DNA of 64,000 bases from Flavobacterium cellulosilyticum. GTDB lineage: Bacteria > Bacteroidota > Bacteroidia > Flavobacteriales > Flavobacteriaceae. Under the pieces are notes generated by a model. The model made no database searches. It saw only the letters and a program-made list of their open reading frames with translations, and was not told the origin of the DNA. Positions 53,702-63,700 of this stretch are shown here, in pieces. Where the stretch lies: positions 124,001-188,000 of the forward strand of contig NZ_SMFK01000001.1 in NCBI RefSeq assembly GCF_004349355.1. The letters are read 5' to 3'. A program made the position numbers and the translations under genes. Each line of letters opens with the position of its first letter. Within the stretch, counting starts at the first letter, position 1.

Positions 53702-54535
53702 ATGAAAACAAAAAATTTAAAAATAGCAGCAATTTTATTAGTCATAATGACAATAGGATTATCATTTACATCAATTGACAAAATAACAGTTAAGGGTTCT
53801 GATACTCTAGTTATTTTATCTCAAAAATGGGCCGAAGTATATATGAAAAGCCATCCAGGTGTTTCAATTCAAGTAACAGGTGGAGGATCAGGAGTTGGAA
53901 TTGCATCTTTGATTAATGGTTCTACAGATATTGCAAATGCAAGTCGTCCTATGAAAGCTTCAGAAGTTAGCAAATTGAAAGCAAGGTACAATACTCTTGG
54001 TGTTGAAATACCTTGTGCTAAAGATGGTTTGTCCGTTTATCTTAATAAAGCGAATGGAATTTCTGAACTTACAGTAAAACAAATTGGGTTAATTTTCTCA
54101 GGAAAAATTACAAACTGGAAAGAAGTTGGAGGAGTTGATGCTGGAATTAGATTATATGGAAGAGAAAGTAGTTCAGGTACTTTTGGATTTTTTCAAGATA
54201 ATGTAGTAAAAGGAGATTATTCTCCAAACTGCCAAACTTTACCAGGAACCGCTGCTATTGTAAATGCGGTAAAAAAAGATAAATTTGCCATTGGATATGG
54301 TGGTGCTGCTTATGCAGAAGGTGTAAAAGATTGTGCTGTAAAAGTAGATGATAAAAGCAAAGGAGTTTATCCAACAGCAGAAACAATTAAAAACAAATCC
54401 TATCCTATTACTCGATACTTGTATATGTATTTAAAATCTAGACCAACGGGAGAAACTAAAGCTTTTATAGATTGGATATTAAGTCCCGAAGGACAAAAAT
54501 TAGTTGTTGAAACTGGATATTTTCCGGTAAGATAA
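53702..54535 (+). CDS. pstS: phosphate-binding protein PstS (soluble copy)
   Basis: A 277-residue periplasmic phosphate-binding protein with a cleavable signal peptide (near GLSFTS, residue 24) and no lipobox. The phosphate-binding parts are KGSDTLVILSQKWAE, TGGGSGVGIASLINGSTDIA (58-77), SRPMK and YGRESSSGTFGFF (about 151-163). It lies 36 bp after the porin gene. Similar at most positions to the pstS copy that follows, so the two arose by tandem duplication. Confidence 0.95.
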   Translation: MKTKNLKIAAILLVIMTIGLSFTSIDKITVKGSDTLVILSQKWAEVYMKSHPGVSIQVTGGGSGVGIASLINGSTDIANASRPMKASEVSKLKARYNTLGVEIPCAKDGLSVYLNKANGISELTVKQIGLIFSGKITNWKEVGGVDAGIRLYGRESSSGTFGFFQDNVVKGDYSPNCQTLPGTAAIVNAVKKDKFAIGYGGAAYAEGVKDCAVKVDDKSKGVYPTAETIKNKSYPITRYLYMYLKSRPTGETKAFIDWILSPEGQKLVVETGYFPVR

Positions 54536-54545
54536 TAAAAACTCT

Positions 54546-54578
54546 GAATCCCTTGTTCGCTTTTCGAATAAGGGATTC
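54546..54578 (+). terminator. stem-loop between the two pstS genes
   Basis: GAATCCCTTGTTCG and CGAATAAGGGATTC form a 14-bp stem (one G-T pair) with a 5-nt loop, followed by TTTTCCTTTT. It would reduce transcription of the second pstS and the downstream pst genes relative to the porin and the first pstS, or protect the 3' end of the upstream message. Confidence 0.8.
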
Positions 54579-54610
54579 TTTTCCTTTTAATAATAAATAA
54601 AAAAAACGAA

Positions 54611-55438
54611 ATGATGAAATTTAAAATTGTTACTTTATTATTAGTACTAATAACAGTTGGATGTGGTTCTAAAGAATCGAAAAAAACAACAGTAAAAGGT
54701 TCAGATACCATGGTGATTTTATCACAAAAATGGGCTGAAGCATTTATGAAAGAGCATCCTAAATCTACAATTCAGGTAACTGGTGGTGGTTCGGGTGTAG
54801 GTTTAGCAGCATTAATTAATGGTTCAACTGATATTGCAAATGCAAGTCGCCCTATAAAACCATCAGAAATAGATCAAATAAAAGAAAAATACAAAGAAAA
54901 TGTAGTAGAAATTCCTTGTGCCAAGGATGGATTATCTGTTTTTCTTAATCAAGGAAATTCAGTTTCAGAACTTACAATACAACAGTTAGGTGATATTTAT
55001 TCCGGAAAAATCACAAACTGGAAAGAGGTAGGCGGTGACGACGAAAAAATCCAATTGTATGGTAGAGAAAGTAGTTCAGGTACTTTTGAATTCTTTAAAG
55101 AGCATGTAGTAAAAGGAGATTTTTCTAAATATGTGCAAACTTTACCTGGTACTGCTGCAATTGTAAACGCAGTTAAAAAAGATAAATACAGTATTGGATA
55201 CGGAGGAGCAGCTTATGCTGAAGGCGTAAAAGACTGTAAAGTAAAAGTAGACGCTACTACTGAAGGGGTTTTACCTTCTGCGGCAACTATTAAAGACAAA
55301 ACTTATCCAATTTCTAGATATCTATACATGTATCTTAAATCAAAACCAACTGGAGACGCTAAAGAATTCATAGACTGGATATTAAGCCCAGCAGGACAAA
55401 AAATTATTGAAGAAGTAGGGTATTACCCACTAAAATAA
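54611..55438 (+). CDS. pstS: phosphate-binding protein PstS (lipoprotein copy)
   Basis: A 275-residue second PstS. It keeps all the binding segments of the first copy (KGSDTMVILSQKWAE, TGGGSGVGLAALINGSTDIA, YGRESSSGTFEFF), but its signal peptide ends in a lipobox at C18 (LITVGC), so it should be membrane-anchored. The adjacent pstCAB genes suggest it is the partner of the inner-membrane transporter, with the soluble copy scavenging freely. Confidence 0.95.
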   Translation: MMKFKIVTLLLVLITVGCGSKESKKTTVKGSDTMVILSQKWAEAFMKEHPKSTIQVTGGGSGVGLAALINGSTDIANASRPIKPSEIDQIKEKYKENVVEIPCAKDGLSVFLNQGNSVSELTIQQLGDIYSGKITNWKEVGGDDEKIQLYGRESSSGTFEFFKEHVVKGDFSKYVQTLPGTAAIVNAVKKDKYSIGYGGAAYAEGVKDCKVKVDATTEGVLPSAATIKDKTYPISRYLYMYLKSKPTGDAKEFIDWILSPAGQKIIEEVGYYPLK

Positions 55439-55447
55439 TTTTTTTTT

Positions 55448-55481
55448 AAAACAGCATTCCTTATTTTAGGAGTGCAGTTTT
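55448..55481 (+). terminator. stem-loop after the second pstS
   Basis: AAAACAGCATTCC and GGAGTGCAGTTTT pair at 11 of 13 positions with an 8-nt loop. Located in the 168-bp gap before pstC, it may partly terminate transcription. A TAATTTTA -7-like box near 55532 could restart it, weakly supported. Confidence 0.55.
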
Positions 55482-55606
55482 GGATTTGTATATCTATCAA
55501 ATGCGCATATCCCAAAATTGGTTTTAATTACTAATTTTACAATGCGAATAAAATATGACCGATAAAAAACAATCCATATCTACATATGAATTATTAAATA
55601 AATCAA

Positions 55607-56911
55607 ATGAATTCCCAATTTCCGATTAATCAAAATTTCACCAAAGAAAGCCTGAAAAAACAATTCAGGCTTTCCGAGTTTCTAGCAGAGAAAATTATAT
55701 CATCAATTGCATTTCTTTCGATTACAATCATTATCTTGATCTTTTTCTTTGTTTTTAAAGAATCGCTACCCATTTTTCATTTTGGAAAAAGCGAGAAGGC
55801 AAAAACAGAAGTAAGTTCAGAATCAATGCCTGAATCATACGGATCTACTTCGGTTGAGGACTTAAAACCAGAGTCCTATGGCTCTGAACCAAAAGAAGAT
55901 TTAAAACCGGAGGCCTATGGTGAACCGGTAAGTCAATCCGATTTAAAACCAGAATCTTATGGGGAACCGGTAAGTCAATCCGATCTAAAGCCAGAATCTT
56001 ATGGGGAACCAGTAAGTCAAACAGATTTAAAGCCAGAAACCTATGGTGATGTAGTTGTAGAACCATTGACGGAGACTACTACAAAGGATTCTAGTATAAG
56101 TGAGGAGAACCAACATCAAGACAAGGTTGCGGAAAACAATGAAGGAACTGATCAAACTTGGAGTACATTCCTAACTACAGAATGGGTTCCTGTTTCAAAC
56201 AATCCTCGTTTTGGTTTAATTGGATTACTTATTGGAACAATAAAAGTAACTATAATTGCAATGCTAATTGCTGGACCACTAGCAATTTTAGCCGCACTCT
56301 ACACCTCTTGTTTTGCTTCTAAAAGAAAAAAAGAGATCATTAAACCTATTATCGAAATGCTTGCTGCTTTTCCTTCAGTGGTTATTGGTTTTTTTGCATT
56401 AATTGTGTTAGCTACTTTTTTCCAAAATATATTTGGTTACGATTCTAGATTAAATGCCTTTATTGGAGGAGTTGCAATGGCTTTAGCAGCAATTCCAATT
56501 ATCTATACTATTTCTGAAGATGCACTTTCTGCAGTTCCAAAAACCTACACTGAGGCAAGTTTAGCACTTGGCGCAAGCAAATGGCAAACTGCTTTCTTCG
56601 TGACATTGCCAGCCGCAACACCAGGGATTTTTGCCGCCTTACTTTTAGGTATTGGTCGTGTTTTTGGAGAAACGATGATTGCGCTTATGGCTACTGGAAA
56701 TGCAGCTTTATTATCATCAAATCCATTCGAAAGTGTACGTACATTTGCAGCAACAATTGGTGCAGAAATGGCCGAAACTGTATTTGGTGAAACTCATTAT
56801 AGTGTTTTGTTTTTTATAGGCTCACTGCTTTTTATTTTCTCATTTGTATTAAATGCCGTAGCAGAGTTTTATGTAAAAGGTAAATTAATTAAAAAATTTC
56901 AAGGTAAATAA
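55607..56911 (+). CDS. pstC: phosphate ABC transporter permease PstC with repeat-bearing periplasmic insertion
   Basis: Inner-membrane permease half. At 434 residues it is about 100-130 longer than usual. The first transmembrane helix is at about 29-50. Residues 60-185 form an acidic hydrophilic insertion with six PE-S/A/T-YG repeats at 13-14 residue spacing. The rest is ordinary PstC: WSTFLTTEWVPVSNNPRFGLIGLLIGT, GPLAILAALYTSCFA and the EAA-type loop YTEASLALGASKWQTAFFV. The insertion should lie in the periplasm, where PstS docks. It is followed 3 bp later by pstA. Confidence 0.93.
   Translation: MNSQFPINQNFTKESLKKQFRLSEFLAEKIISSIAFLSITIIILIFFFVFKESLPIFHFGKSEKAKTEVSSESMPESYGSTSVEDLKPESYGSEPKEDLKPEAYGEPVSQSDLKPESYGEPVSQSDLKPESYGEPVSQTDLKPETYGDVVVEPLTETTTKDSSISEENQHQDKVAENNEGTDQTWSTFLTTEWVPVSNNPRFGLIGLLIGTIKVTIIAMLIAGPLAILAALYTSCFASKRKKEIIKPIIEMLAAFPSVVIGFFALIVLATFFQNIFGYDSRLNAFIGGVAMALAAIPIIYTISEDALSAVPKTYTEASLALGASKWQTAFFVTLPAATPGIFAALLLGIGRVFGETMIALMATGNAALLSSNPFESVRTFAATIGAEMAETVFGETHYSVLFFIGSLLFIFSFVLNAVAEFYVKGKLIKKFQGK
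55829..56050 (+). repeat. six in-frame 39-42 bp repeats inside pstC
   Basis: Encodes PESYG-type repeats at residues 75, 88, 101, 115, 129 and 143, each followed by a variable acidic/Ser-Gln stretch and DLK (consensus LKPESYGEPVSQSD). Units 3-5 are nearly identical at DNA level, so recent expansion is likely. Confidence 0.93.
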
Positions 56912-56914
56912 AAT

Positions 56915-57859
56915 ATGGACAAAATTATAGACAAAGAAAATCCGCATTTTTTTTCCAATACTACAAACAATGCAGATGTAAAAGGAAAATTTTTTATAGG
57001 GATTACCCAATTAGCGGTTGTATTGATTATTGCTATTCTTTTTATCATATTAGGAATTATAGTTTTTGAAGGTCGTGAAAAATTTTCCTGGGAATTCATT
57101 AGCTCATTCCCAACAGATGGAATGACAAAAGGAGGTGTTTTACCTGCCATTATAGGAACTTTTATTTTAGTGGTTGTGATGTCGATTGCTGCCGTTCCAT
57201 TTGGGACAATTACAGCTATTTATTTGACAGAATATGCAAAGGAAAATTCAAAAATTGCTGCGGCAGTTCGTTTTTCTGTTCGAACTTTAGCAGTTGTACC
57301 TTCGATAATATTTGGGCTTTTTGGACTTGGTTTTTTTATTCAATTCTTAGGAACTGGACTGGATGAAACCTTCAACGGGGGAGAATTACATTGGGGACAG
57401 CCAAATATTCTTTGGGCCAGTCTTACCATGTCCTTGCTTACACTTCCTGTAATTATAGTCTCAGTAGAAGAAGCCCTAAAAACGATCCCACGCGAATTGC
57501 GCGAAGCTAGTTTAGCATTAGGAGCAACCAAATGGCAAACGATAAAAAATATCGTTTTACCAGGTTCAATTTCTGGTATAATGACCGGAACTATTTTAGC
57601 TGTAAGTAGAGGCGCTGGTGAGGTTGCACCAATCTTATTTACAGGAGCAGCATACTATTTAGCCACTTTACCGGAATCTTTGAGCGATCAATTCATGAAT
57701 TTGGGGTACCACATTTATATTATGTCAACCCAATCTTCAGATGTTGAAAAAACAATGCCGATACAATTTGCAACAACATTAGTGCTGTTAATCCTTACCT
57801 TATCATTAAACTTGGTAGCTGTAATTATTAGATCTCGAATTAGAAGAAAATCAAAATAA
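56915..57859 (+). CDS. pstA: phosphate ABC transporter permease PstA
   Basis: A 314-residue membrane protein with about six hydrophobic helices. Characteristic parts are FISSFPTDGMTKGGVLPAIIGT (about 62-83), AIYLTEYAKENSKIAAAVRF and the EAA loop LREASLALGATKWQTIKNIVLPGSI (about 193-217). Pairs with PstC to form the phosphate channel. Three bases separate it from pstC. Confidence 0.95.
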   Translation: MDKIIDKENPHFFSNTTNNADVKGKFFIGITQLAVVLIIAILFIILGIIVFEGREKFSWEFISSFPTDGMTKGGVLPAIIGTFILVVVMSIAAVPFGTITAIYLTEYAKENSKIAAAVRFSVRTLAVVPSIIFGLFGLGFFIQFLGTGLDETFNGGELHWGQPNILWASLTMSLLTLPVIIVSVEEALKTIPRELREASLALGATKWQTIKNIVLPGSISGIMTGTILAVSRGAGEVAPILFTGAAYYLATLPESLSDQFMNLGYHIYIMSTQSSDVEKTMPIQFATTLVLLILTLSLNLVAVIIRSRIRRKSK

Positions 57860-57896
57860 TTAGAAAAATATTTGCCACTACCCAATAATTCATAAA

Positions 57897-58655
57897 ATGA
57901 AAAACACAAAAATAGAAGTAAAAGATTTATCATTATACTACGGTGAAAAACAAGCACTTAAAAACATATCATTAGAAATTCCTCGAAACAAGGTTACTGC
58001 ATTGATTGGACCTTCGGGATGTGGGAAATCCACTTTTTTGAGATGTATCAATAGAATGAATGACTTAATTCCAAGCGTAAAAATTACTGGAGAAATGTTG
58101 GTTGAAGGGATTGATATTTACGATAAAAATGTAGACGTTGTCAATATTAGAAAAAAAATTGGAATGGTTTTTCAAAAATCAAATCCTTTTCCAAAATCTA
58201 TCTATGAAAATGTCGCTTATGGACCAAAAATTAATGGAATTAATAACAAAACGGAGTTAGACGAAATTGTAGAAACTTCTTTGAGACAAGCTGCTATTTG
58301 GGATGAATTGAAAGACCGACTTGATGATTCAGCTATGGGTCTTTCTGGAGGACAACAACAACGTTTATGTATTGCAAGAACACTTGCTGTAAGTCCAGAT
58401 ATTATTTTAATGGATGAGCCTGCTAGTGCATTAGATCCCATTTCCACCTCTAAAATTGAAGAATTAGTTCATGAGTTAAAGGAGCAATATACCATAATTA
58501 TCGTGACACATAATATGCAACAAGCCGCACGAACAAGTGATTATACAGCTTTCTTTTATCTTGGTGAATTAATAGAATTAGGTAAAACAAATACAATATT
58601 TACCAAACCAGAACAAAAACAAACGGAAGATTATATCACTGGAAGATTTGGATAA
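57897..58655 (+). CDS. pstB: phosphate ABC transporter ATP-binding protein PstB
   Basis: A 252-residue ABC ATPase. Walker [10 protein letters not shown] (38-46), Q-loop [17 protein letters not shown], signature LSGGQQQRL (about 144-152) and Walker [14 protein letters not shown] (about 164-176). The [13 protein letters not shown] stretch is specific for PstB. It lies 37 bp after pstA. Confidence 0.97.
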   Translation: MKNTKIEVKDLSLYYGEKQALKNISLEIPRNKVTALIGPSGCGKSTFLRCINRMNDLIPSVKITGEMLVEGIDIYDKNVDVVNIRKKIGMVFQKSNPFPKSIYENVAYGPKINGINNKTELDEIVETSLRQAAIWDELKDRLDDSAMGLSGGQQQRLCIARTLAVSPDIILMDEPASALDPISTSKIEELVHELKEQYTIIIVTHNMQQAARTSDYTAFFYLGELIELGKTNTIFTKPEQKQTEDYITGRFG

Positions 58656-58677
58656 TATTTGTTAAACGGTTAACTGC

Positions 58678-58726
58678 TTAATTGGTTAATCGCAATCAAA
58701 CTTCCTATTTTCGATTAACCAATTAA
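58678..58726. repeat. hairpin and short tandem repeat between pstB and phoU
   Basis: TTAATTGGTTAATCG and CGATTAACCAATTAA form a perfect 15-bp stem with a 19-nt loop. Directly after it, CTAACCGATTGGCCTTT is repeated with one extra A at 58734-58770. Similar GGTTAA-type arms flank the tyrS / LuxE-like junction, so these may be members of a dispersed family. Partial termination is possible. Confidence 0.6.
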
Positions 58727-58790
58727 CCTTTCCCTAACCGATTGGCCTTTCTCTAACCGAATTGGCCTTTTAAAAACTAAAAACTGTAAG

Positions 58791-59459
58791 ATGACACACT
58801 TTGAAATAGAATTAGAAAAACTTAAAAATGTAATTATAAAAATTGGTAATTTGGCTGAAGGTCAAGTTCAAGAATCAATAAAAGCATTATTATCTGAACC
58901 AATTGAGGGAAAAGAAGTAAAGAAAATTGAAAGTAAAATTGATAAATTAGATGTGAAAATTGACGAAATTTGTCAAAGTATTTTCGCTTTGCAACAGCCC
59001 GTAGCTTCTGATTTACGTTTTATTATGGGTTCTTTACAAATGAGTAACGAGATAGAACGAATTGGAGATTTAGCCGTAAGTGTTATAAAAAGAAATAAAA
59101 GCATCAAGGATAAACATGATTTGATAGCTAAATTTGACATTGCTGAATTAGGTAAAAAAGTAGAGCTGATTACTTCAAAAACAAATGCGTTTTTCCTTAC
59201 CCGTGACGAAACCCTATTTACTGAAATTTTTAGCTTGAATACGGCAATTAAAATTAAAAGCAATGAAACTATTTTAGAAATTATAACTGAAATGAAATCA
59301 CATTCAAAAACAGTTGTTTCAGGCACAAATCTTGTTATTGTTATCAAACATTTGGAACGTATTTCAGATCATTGTACCAATATAGCCGAATATGTTTATT
59401 TTATAATAAACGCAAAAATCATCAAGCATGACAAGCACGAAGATATAAATTTAGAGTAA
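58791..59459 (+). CDS. phoU: phosphate signalling protein PhoU
   Basis: A 222-residue all-helical protein. The two PhoU repeats carry the metal-binding motifs EIERIGDLAVSV (about 85-96) and HLERISDHCTNIAEYVYF (about 186-203). PhoU links PstSCAB with PhoR and keeps the regulon off when phosphate is ample. It is the last pst gene, 135 bp after pstB with a hairpin between. Confidence 0.95.
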   Translation: MTHFEIELEKLKNVIIKIGNLAEGQVQESIKALLSEPIEGKEVKKIESKIDKLDVKIDEICQSIFALQQPVASDLRFIMGSLQMSNEIERIGDLAVSVIKRNKSIKDKHDLIAKFDIAELGKKVELITSKTNAFFLTRDETLFTEIFSLNTAIKIKSNETILEIITEMKSHSKTVVSGTNLVIVIKHLERISDHCTNIAEYVYFIINAKIIKHDKHEDINLE

Positions 59460-59473
59460 AGCGCACTATCATG

Positions 59474-59516
59474 AAAAACCCCGACTTATACTAATCTACT
59501 ATAAGTCGGGGTTTTT
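59474..59516. terminator. terminator ending the pst operon
   Basis: Perfect 17-bp stem (AAAAACCCCGACTTATA and complement) with a 9-nt loop ending in a T run. Lies between phoU and the convergent glycosyltransferase gene and can serve both. Confidence 0.95.
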
Positions 59517-59540
59517 ATTTGGTTAATGATTTTATGTTTT

Positions 59541-60608
59541 TTACTTCTCAAAAACCTCAAATAATTTTCCCCAATTGATACTGTTGTTGGTCCCCTTAAA
59601 CCCTTTGTATTGCTCGATTTCAAAGATGTCTTTCATCTTAAATTCATCCTGATTTTTATAGGGAGCAAACCCTTCTTTTTCTAACTTTTCAGCCAAATAT
59701 TCTTGTTCATATTGTCCTGGGGTTGGAATAAAAAATGCTTTTTTCTCCAATTTTACCAAGTCCATAATCGTTGTGTAACCGGAACGACATAACACTATTT
59801 CGCTCTCATTGAACGTTTGTTCCAGTTGTCGAGTATTCATAAAATTGTAATAAGTAATATTCCCAATTTGTTCCTTTTTCTGAGTTTTTTTAACTACCCC
59901 TCTTATAAAAACGATCTTTCCGCTAAAATGCAAAACTTCATTCTTAAGTTTAGCTTCTAACAATCCTCTTTGAGGTTCAGGTCCTGAAAGAAGGATCATT
60001 AAATCATAGTTTTTTGGAGTCTCTTTTTTTTGCATTCGGCTTAAAGGACCTAGGTATTTTAGATTTAAATCTGTTTTTTCTAAATGACCCAATTTACCGG
60101 TATAATTTGGGGTTTCTTCAAAATCTGGCACCCAACATTCCGTATGTTTTTTTATTATGCATTGATGCAATATACTCGACAACCAAGTAGTGCTTCCCGT
60201 TAATACATTCAATTGATGAGTGATGAAAACTGAGGGCACTTTTTTAGTACACACACCTAAACGATTGTCAGAAATAATCCCTTCGATGTTGTGTTTTTTT
60301 ATCCATTTATTGACTAATCTTTTTTCATTTAAAACAGCACCAATAAATTTAGGTGAATTCCTTAATAATTTCCATTTAAAATTTCTTCCATTTTTGGCAT
60401 ATTCTATTTTATAAGAAGGCAATTCTAAAGTTTTAATATAAGGAAATTCTTTGCGCAATAGTTCAAGAGCAATCCCATCAGTTGCTATAATTGGGATGTA
60501 ATTATTTTCCTGTAATGCCTTTATTATAGGAATGCATCGCGTTGCATGTCCCAATCCCCAATTTAAGGGGGCAATTAAAATTGTTTTATTTGTTGAGTTC
60601 AAAGTCAT
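59541..60608 (-). CDS. MurG-like glycosyltransferase (GT-B fold)
   Basis: A 355-residue protein resembling the UDP-N-acetylglucosamine transferase MurG and the glycosyltransferase-28 C-terminal domain. N-terminal ILIAPLNWGLGHATRCIPIIKAL (10-32) has the glycine-rich GHATR loop, and the C-terminal half has LLSGPEPQRGLLE and CRSGYTTIMDLVKLEKKAFFIPTPGQYEQ (about 271-299), a sugar-nucleotide binding site. It is not the MurG of peptidoglycan synthesis, as that gene has a different sequence and neighbourhood. Substrate unknown. Possible -7 variant TATCTTTC lies at 60631-60638. Confidence 0.82.
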   Translation of the reverse strand: MTLNSTNKTILIAPLNWGLGHATRCIPIIKALQENNYIPIIATDGIALELLRKEFPYIKTLELPSYKIEYAKNGRNFKWKLLRNSPKFIGAVLNEKRLVNKWIKKHNIEGIISDNRLGVCTKKVPSVFITHQLNVLTGSTTWLSSILHQCIIKKHTECWVPDFEETPNYTGKLGHLEKTDLNLKYLGPLSRMQKKETPKNYDLMILLSGPEPQRGLLEAKLKNEVLHFSGKIVFIRGVVKKTQKKEQIGNITYYNFMNTRQLEQTFNESEIVLCRSGYTTIMDLVKLEKKAFFIPTPGQYEQEYLAEKLEKEGFAPYKNQDEFKMKDIFEIEQYKGFKGTNNSINWGKLFEVFEK

Positions 60609-60703
60609 TTTCTATGTCTAATTTAGAAGCGAAAGATAGATATAGCATCACAATTTAATATTTTGAAAGTATTATTATACTATTAAGTTATTAGGAAACA
60701 AAC

Positions 60704-63700
60704 CTAAAAAAAGGCTCTCAACTGTACGCTTCCTGTATGAATGGTTTGGCTTGATTCGCTTTTTCGTCCTTGGTAATTCAAGTTGATGTCTAAATAACTG
60801 GTTAAGTTTTTTTGCAACAGCAATCTCCAAGTCAAGTTTTGACCCGTTTGCAATCCTTCAAGCATTTGAAACCCTACCGATGAATATTCATTCCCATTAA
60901 ATTTATTTTGATAAAAAGACACTTCTCCATTCATGGTCAAATTTTTACTGCTTGCATAAGTAAATGAAGTACCAAATCGGTTTTGCAGCAATGTGTCAAA
61001 ATTGCCAATTTGATTATTCTTTTTTTGCAATTCGTAAAACAAATCCAAACTGGTATTTTTAGAAAATAAATAACTGATTTTTGGGGCCAATTGATATCCT
61101 TTTATTTCATAATTTTTCTCAGGGAAATTTTCAGATGCAATTGATGTATTTATGGTTTTGGCAAAAAAACCAAACAACCAACTTTTTTTATATAAGTGTG
61201 CATATTGTATTTGGTTCGAACTATTTTTTGATTCTTGAGAACCTATGGAAAGCAAATTTTTTGACTGATTTTGTATATAAGAATAAGTAATCGAATGATC
61301 TTGCTTTCCTCTGTTATAAAACAAGCTGTTTCTGAAACTGGAGTTCAATCCCAAAACAGTTGAATTTGAATTACCAAAAGGATTCAGGTCGAAATTACCG
61401 CCTTTGTTTTCAATCTTTCGGTCAATTAAAAACGATGTTTGGTTGTAAAAATAAGAAATAATTTTCTTGAACCCAACTTCATTTTGCCATTGATTTGGGT
61501 TTAAAACTATGGATTGTGAGAATTTATTTTGATGAGTTTTGATATAAATTCGGTTAGGCAAATACACCCTAATATATTTAGCCTGATCAATAAATGGAGC
61601 CACTTCAAACTCTTCTAATTCTTGAATTCCATTACTGTTATAATCATTCCAGGTATAAACACCTTGTCCAGCAGCAACTTCTAAATACGTAAATTCCTGC
61701 TGCGGAATCGATCCTGAATTGGTTTCAAAAACAGTTGTTGATTGAATTAATTGCTTAAAGAAACGATCGTTATAGATCATTCTGGAATTTAAAGAAGGCT
61801 CTTTCTTCTGGGTCGAATTAACATAATCCAATATTCTGTAATTAACAAAAAGAGACAAATCACTTTTGGTCGTTTGAATTAATTTTGATTTCAAAACAAA
61901 TGTTTGAGAGTTGTTGACTCTTTGAATACTTCCGTTTTGCAGACTATCATTTGCTCTTTTAAAATAACCTAATTCAACGAAAACCTTGGTACTATCACCA
62001 CGACCTGCAAAAAAACCATATTCTAAAAACCGTTGGCTCAATGCCGAAAATTGATTGGTTGATTTGTTTTTTTCTTGATTATCTTCAAGTTTTAGACTCG
62101 TTCCAATCCAGTTTTTATGGAAATTATATTTGACTTTAGATTGATTTCTAATAAATTTAGATACTGTGTTTGTGGAATTGCTATTTAAGAAACTCCCGTG
62201 ATTTTGCAACATCCATTGATTCAATTTAAACGCTCCATTTAGTACAGAACGATTTCCGCTAAAGTTTTTGGAGAAATCGAGTTTTTCAAATTGATAAACC
62301 AAACTTCCTTTTTCAGGCAAAACCATATTTAAACCGGATATTAAATAACTTTGATTTCCGATTGCTATAGTTTCTAAATTCCAATCACGGCTAAATTCAA
62401 TGCTATTTAATCTTTCAACTGAACTGAAATTTTCTTGCACAAACTGATAATTTGCAAATGCATCAACTACCCATTTTTTTGAAAACAAGCGTTGTCGTGC
62501 ATTTATTTTTGCAGCCAATCCTTGATTGTTAGCGTCGTCTATTCTCGAAAAAAGATTTTTATCATTGTTACTCAAACCTATTTCAAAGTCAATGGACGAT
62601 TTCTCTGTTGGCGTATATTTACCCATAAAAGTAGCAACTTGAATTTTTATGGGGGCAATTAATGGAATAATTGGTTCGTAATTCCCTTGTGGAACGGAAT
62701 TTAGAGGTTCAATATATTCGTATATTTTGCTGATTGTAGCGGAGTTTTTTAAGATGTAATTTCCTTTATTCGTGCCTATAAAATTAAACCGAACGTTAAA
62801 TAATTCATCTTGTGGATTATTTGAATATTCGAAAATTTCAACTTGATTAACAATTCTTTTTTTATATAAAATTTTATTATCAGAATAGGAATCTAAATAG
62901 GCTGATGGCGCAGTCATTAAATCAGGATTGTCACCAGCATTAGCTAAGATAAGAGCTTGATCTGTAGAAAGACTTTGTTGTAATGGCTGGTTTTTTAAAT
63001 CACTTTCCGAATACAAATAGCTGCCAAAACTCCATTTTTTGGCTTCATGACTACCACCTGCGTAGGTTACAAATCGGGTGAAATTTTGATTTGAATATTG
63101 GTATTCAATTGTAATTCGCATTTCCGATGTTATGGTATAAAGTGGTGTAAACAGTATTTCGCCAGCATTATAATCGATGGTGTAATCATTGTTTTCGCCT
63201 CTTTTCAAAAGAATTCCGTTCACATAAACCCTTTCTGATCCTGAAATAACAAGCACATACAATTCTCCCTTTTGACCTATTAATTTATAAGGACCTTGAT
63301 TTCCTTCTTGACCAATAAAATTGCTTTTAGCATATTGACCTTTAACCAATGCCGCTGATGCAAATATATTTGTCTTATTTTCTTCAGTTCCAAAGTCGAA
63401 ATTGGCAGTTATACCTTGCGCTTTTTTGTTGAAATTTAAAAACTGAGATTTCTTATTTTCGAGAAAGACATCACCAGCTCGAATATTCCATTGATTACTA
63501 AATAGCTCTATAAAAACATTATCAAATTGATCTAGTTTTTGAGAATATCCGCCATCTTGCAATGGTATATTGCTGTCTTGTAAAGAGGCTCTCAAACTTA
63601 CTTTTTCGGATAGTTTTCCTGTAATTTGCAAATCTAGATTGGAGGTCAAAACCGTATTTTGATTATTACCAATTGTGACACCTCGTGTGATACTTCCTGA

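Noticed and set aside
58734-58770. Pho box before phoU (TAACC motifs)
   Set aside because: Only one pair is 11 bp apart; the others fall at 8 and 19 bp and are explained by the hairpin and short tandem repeat.
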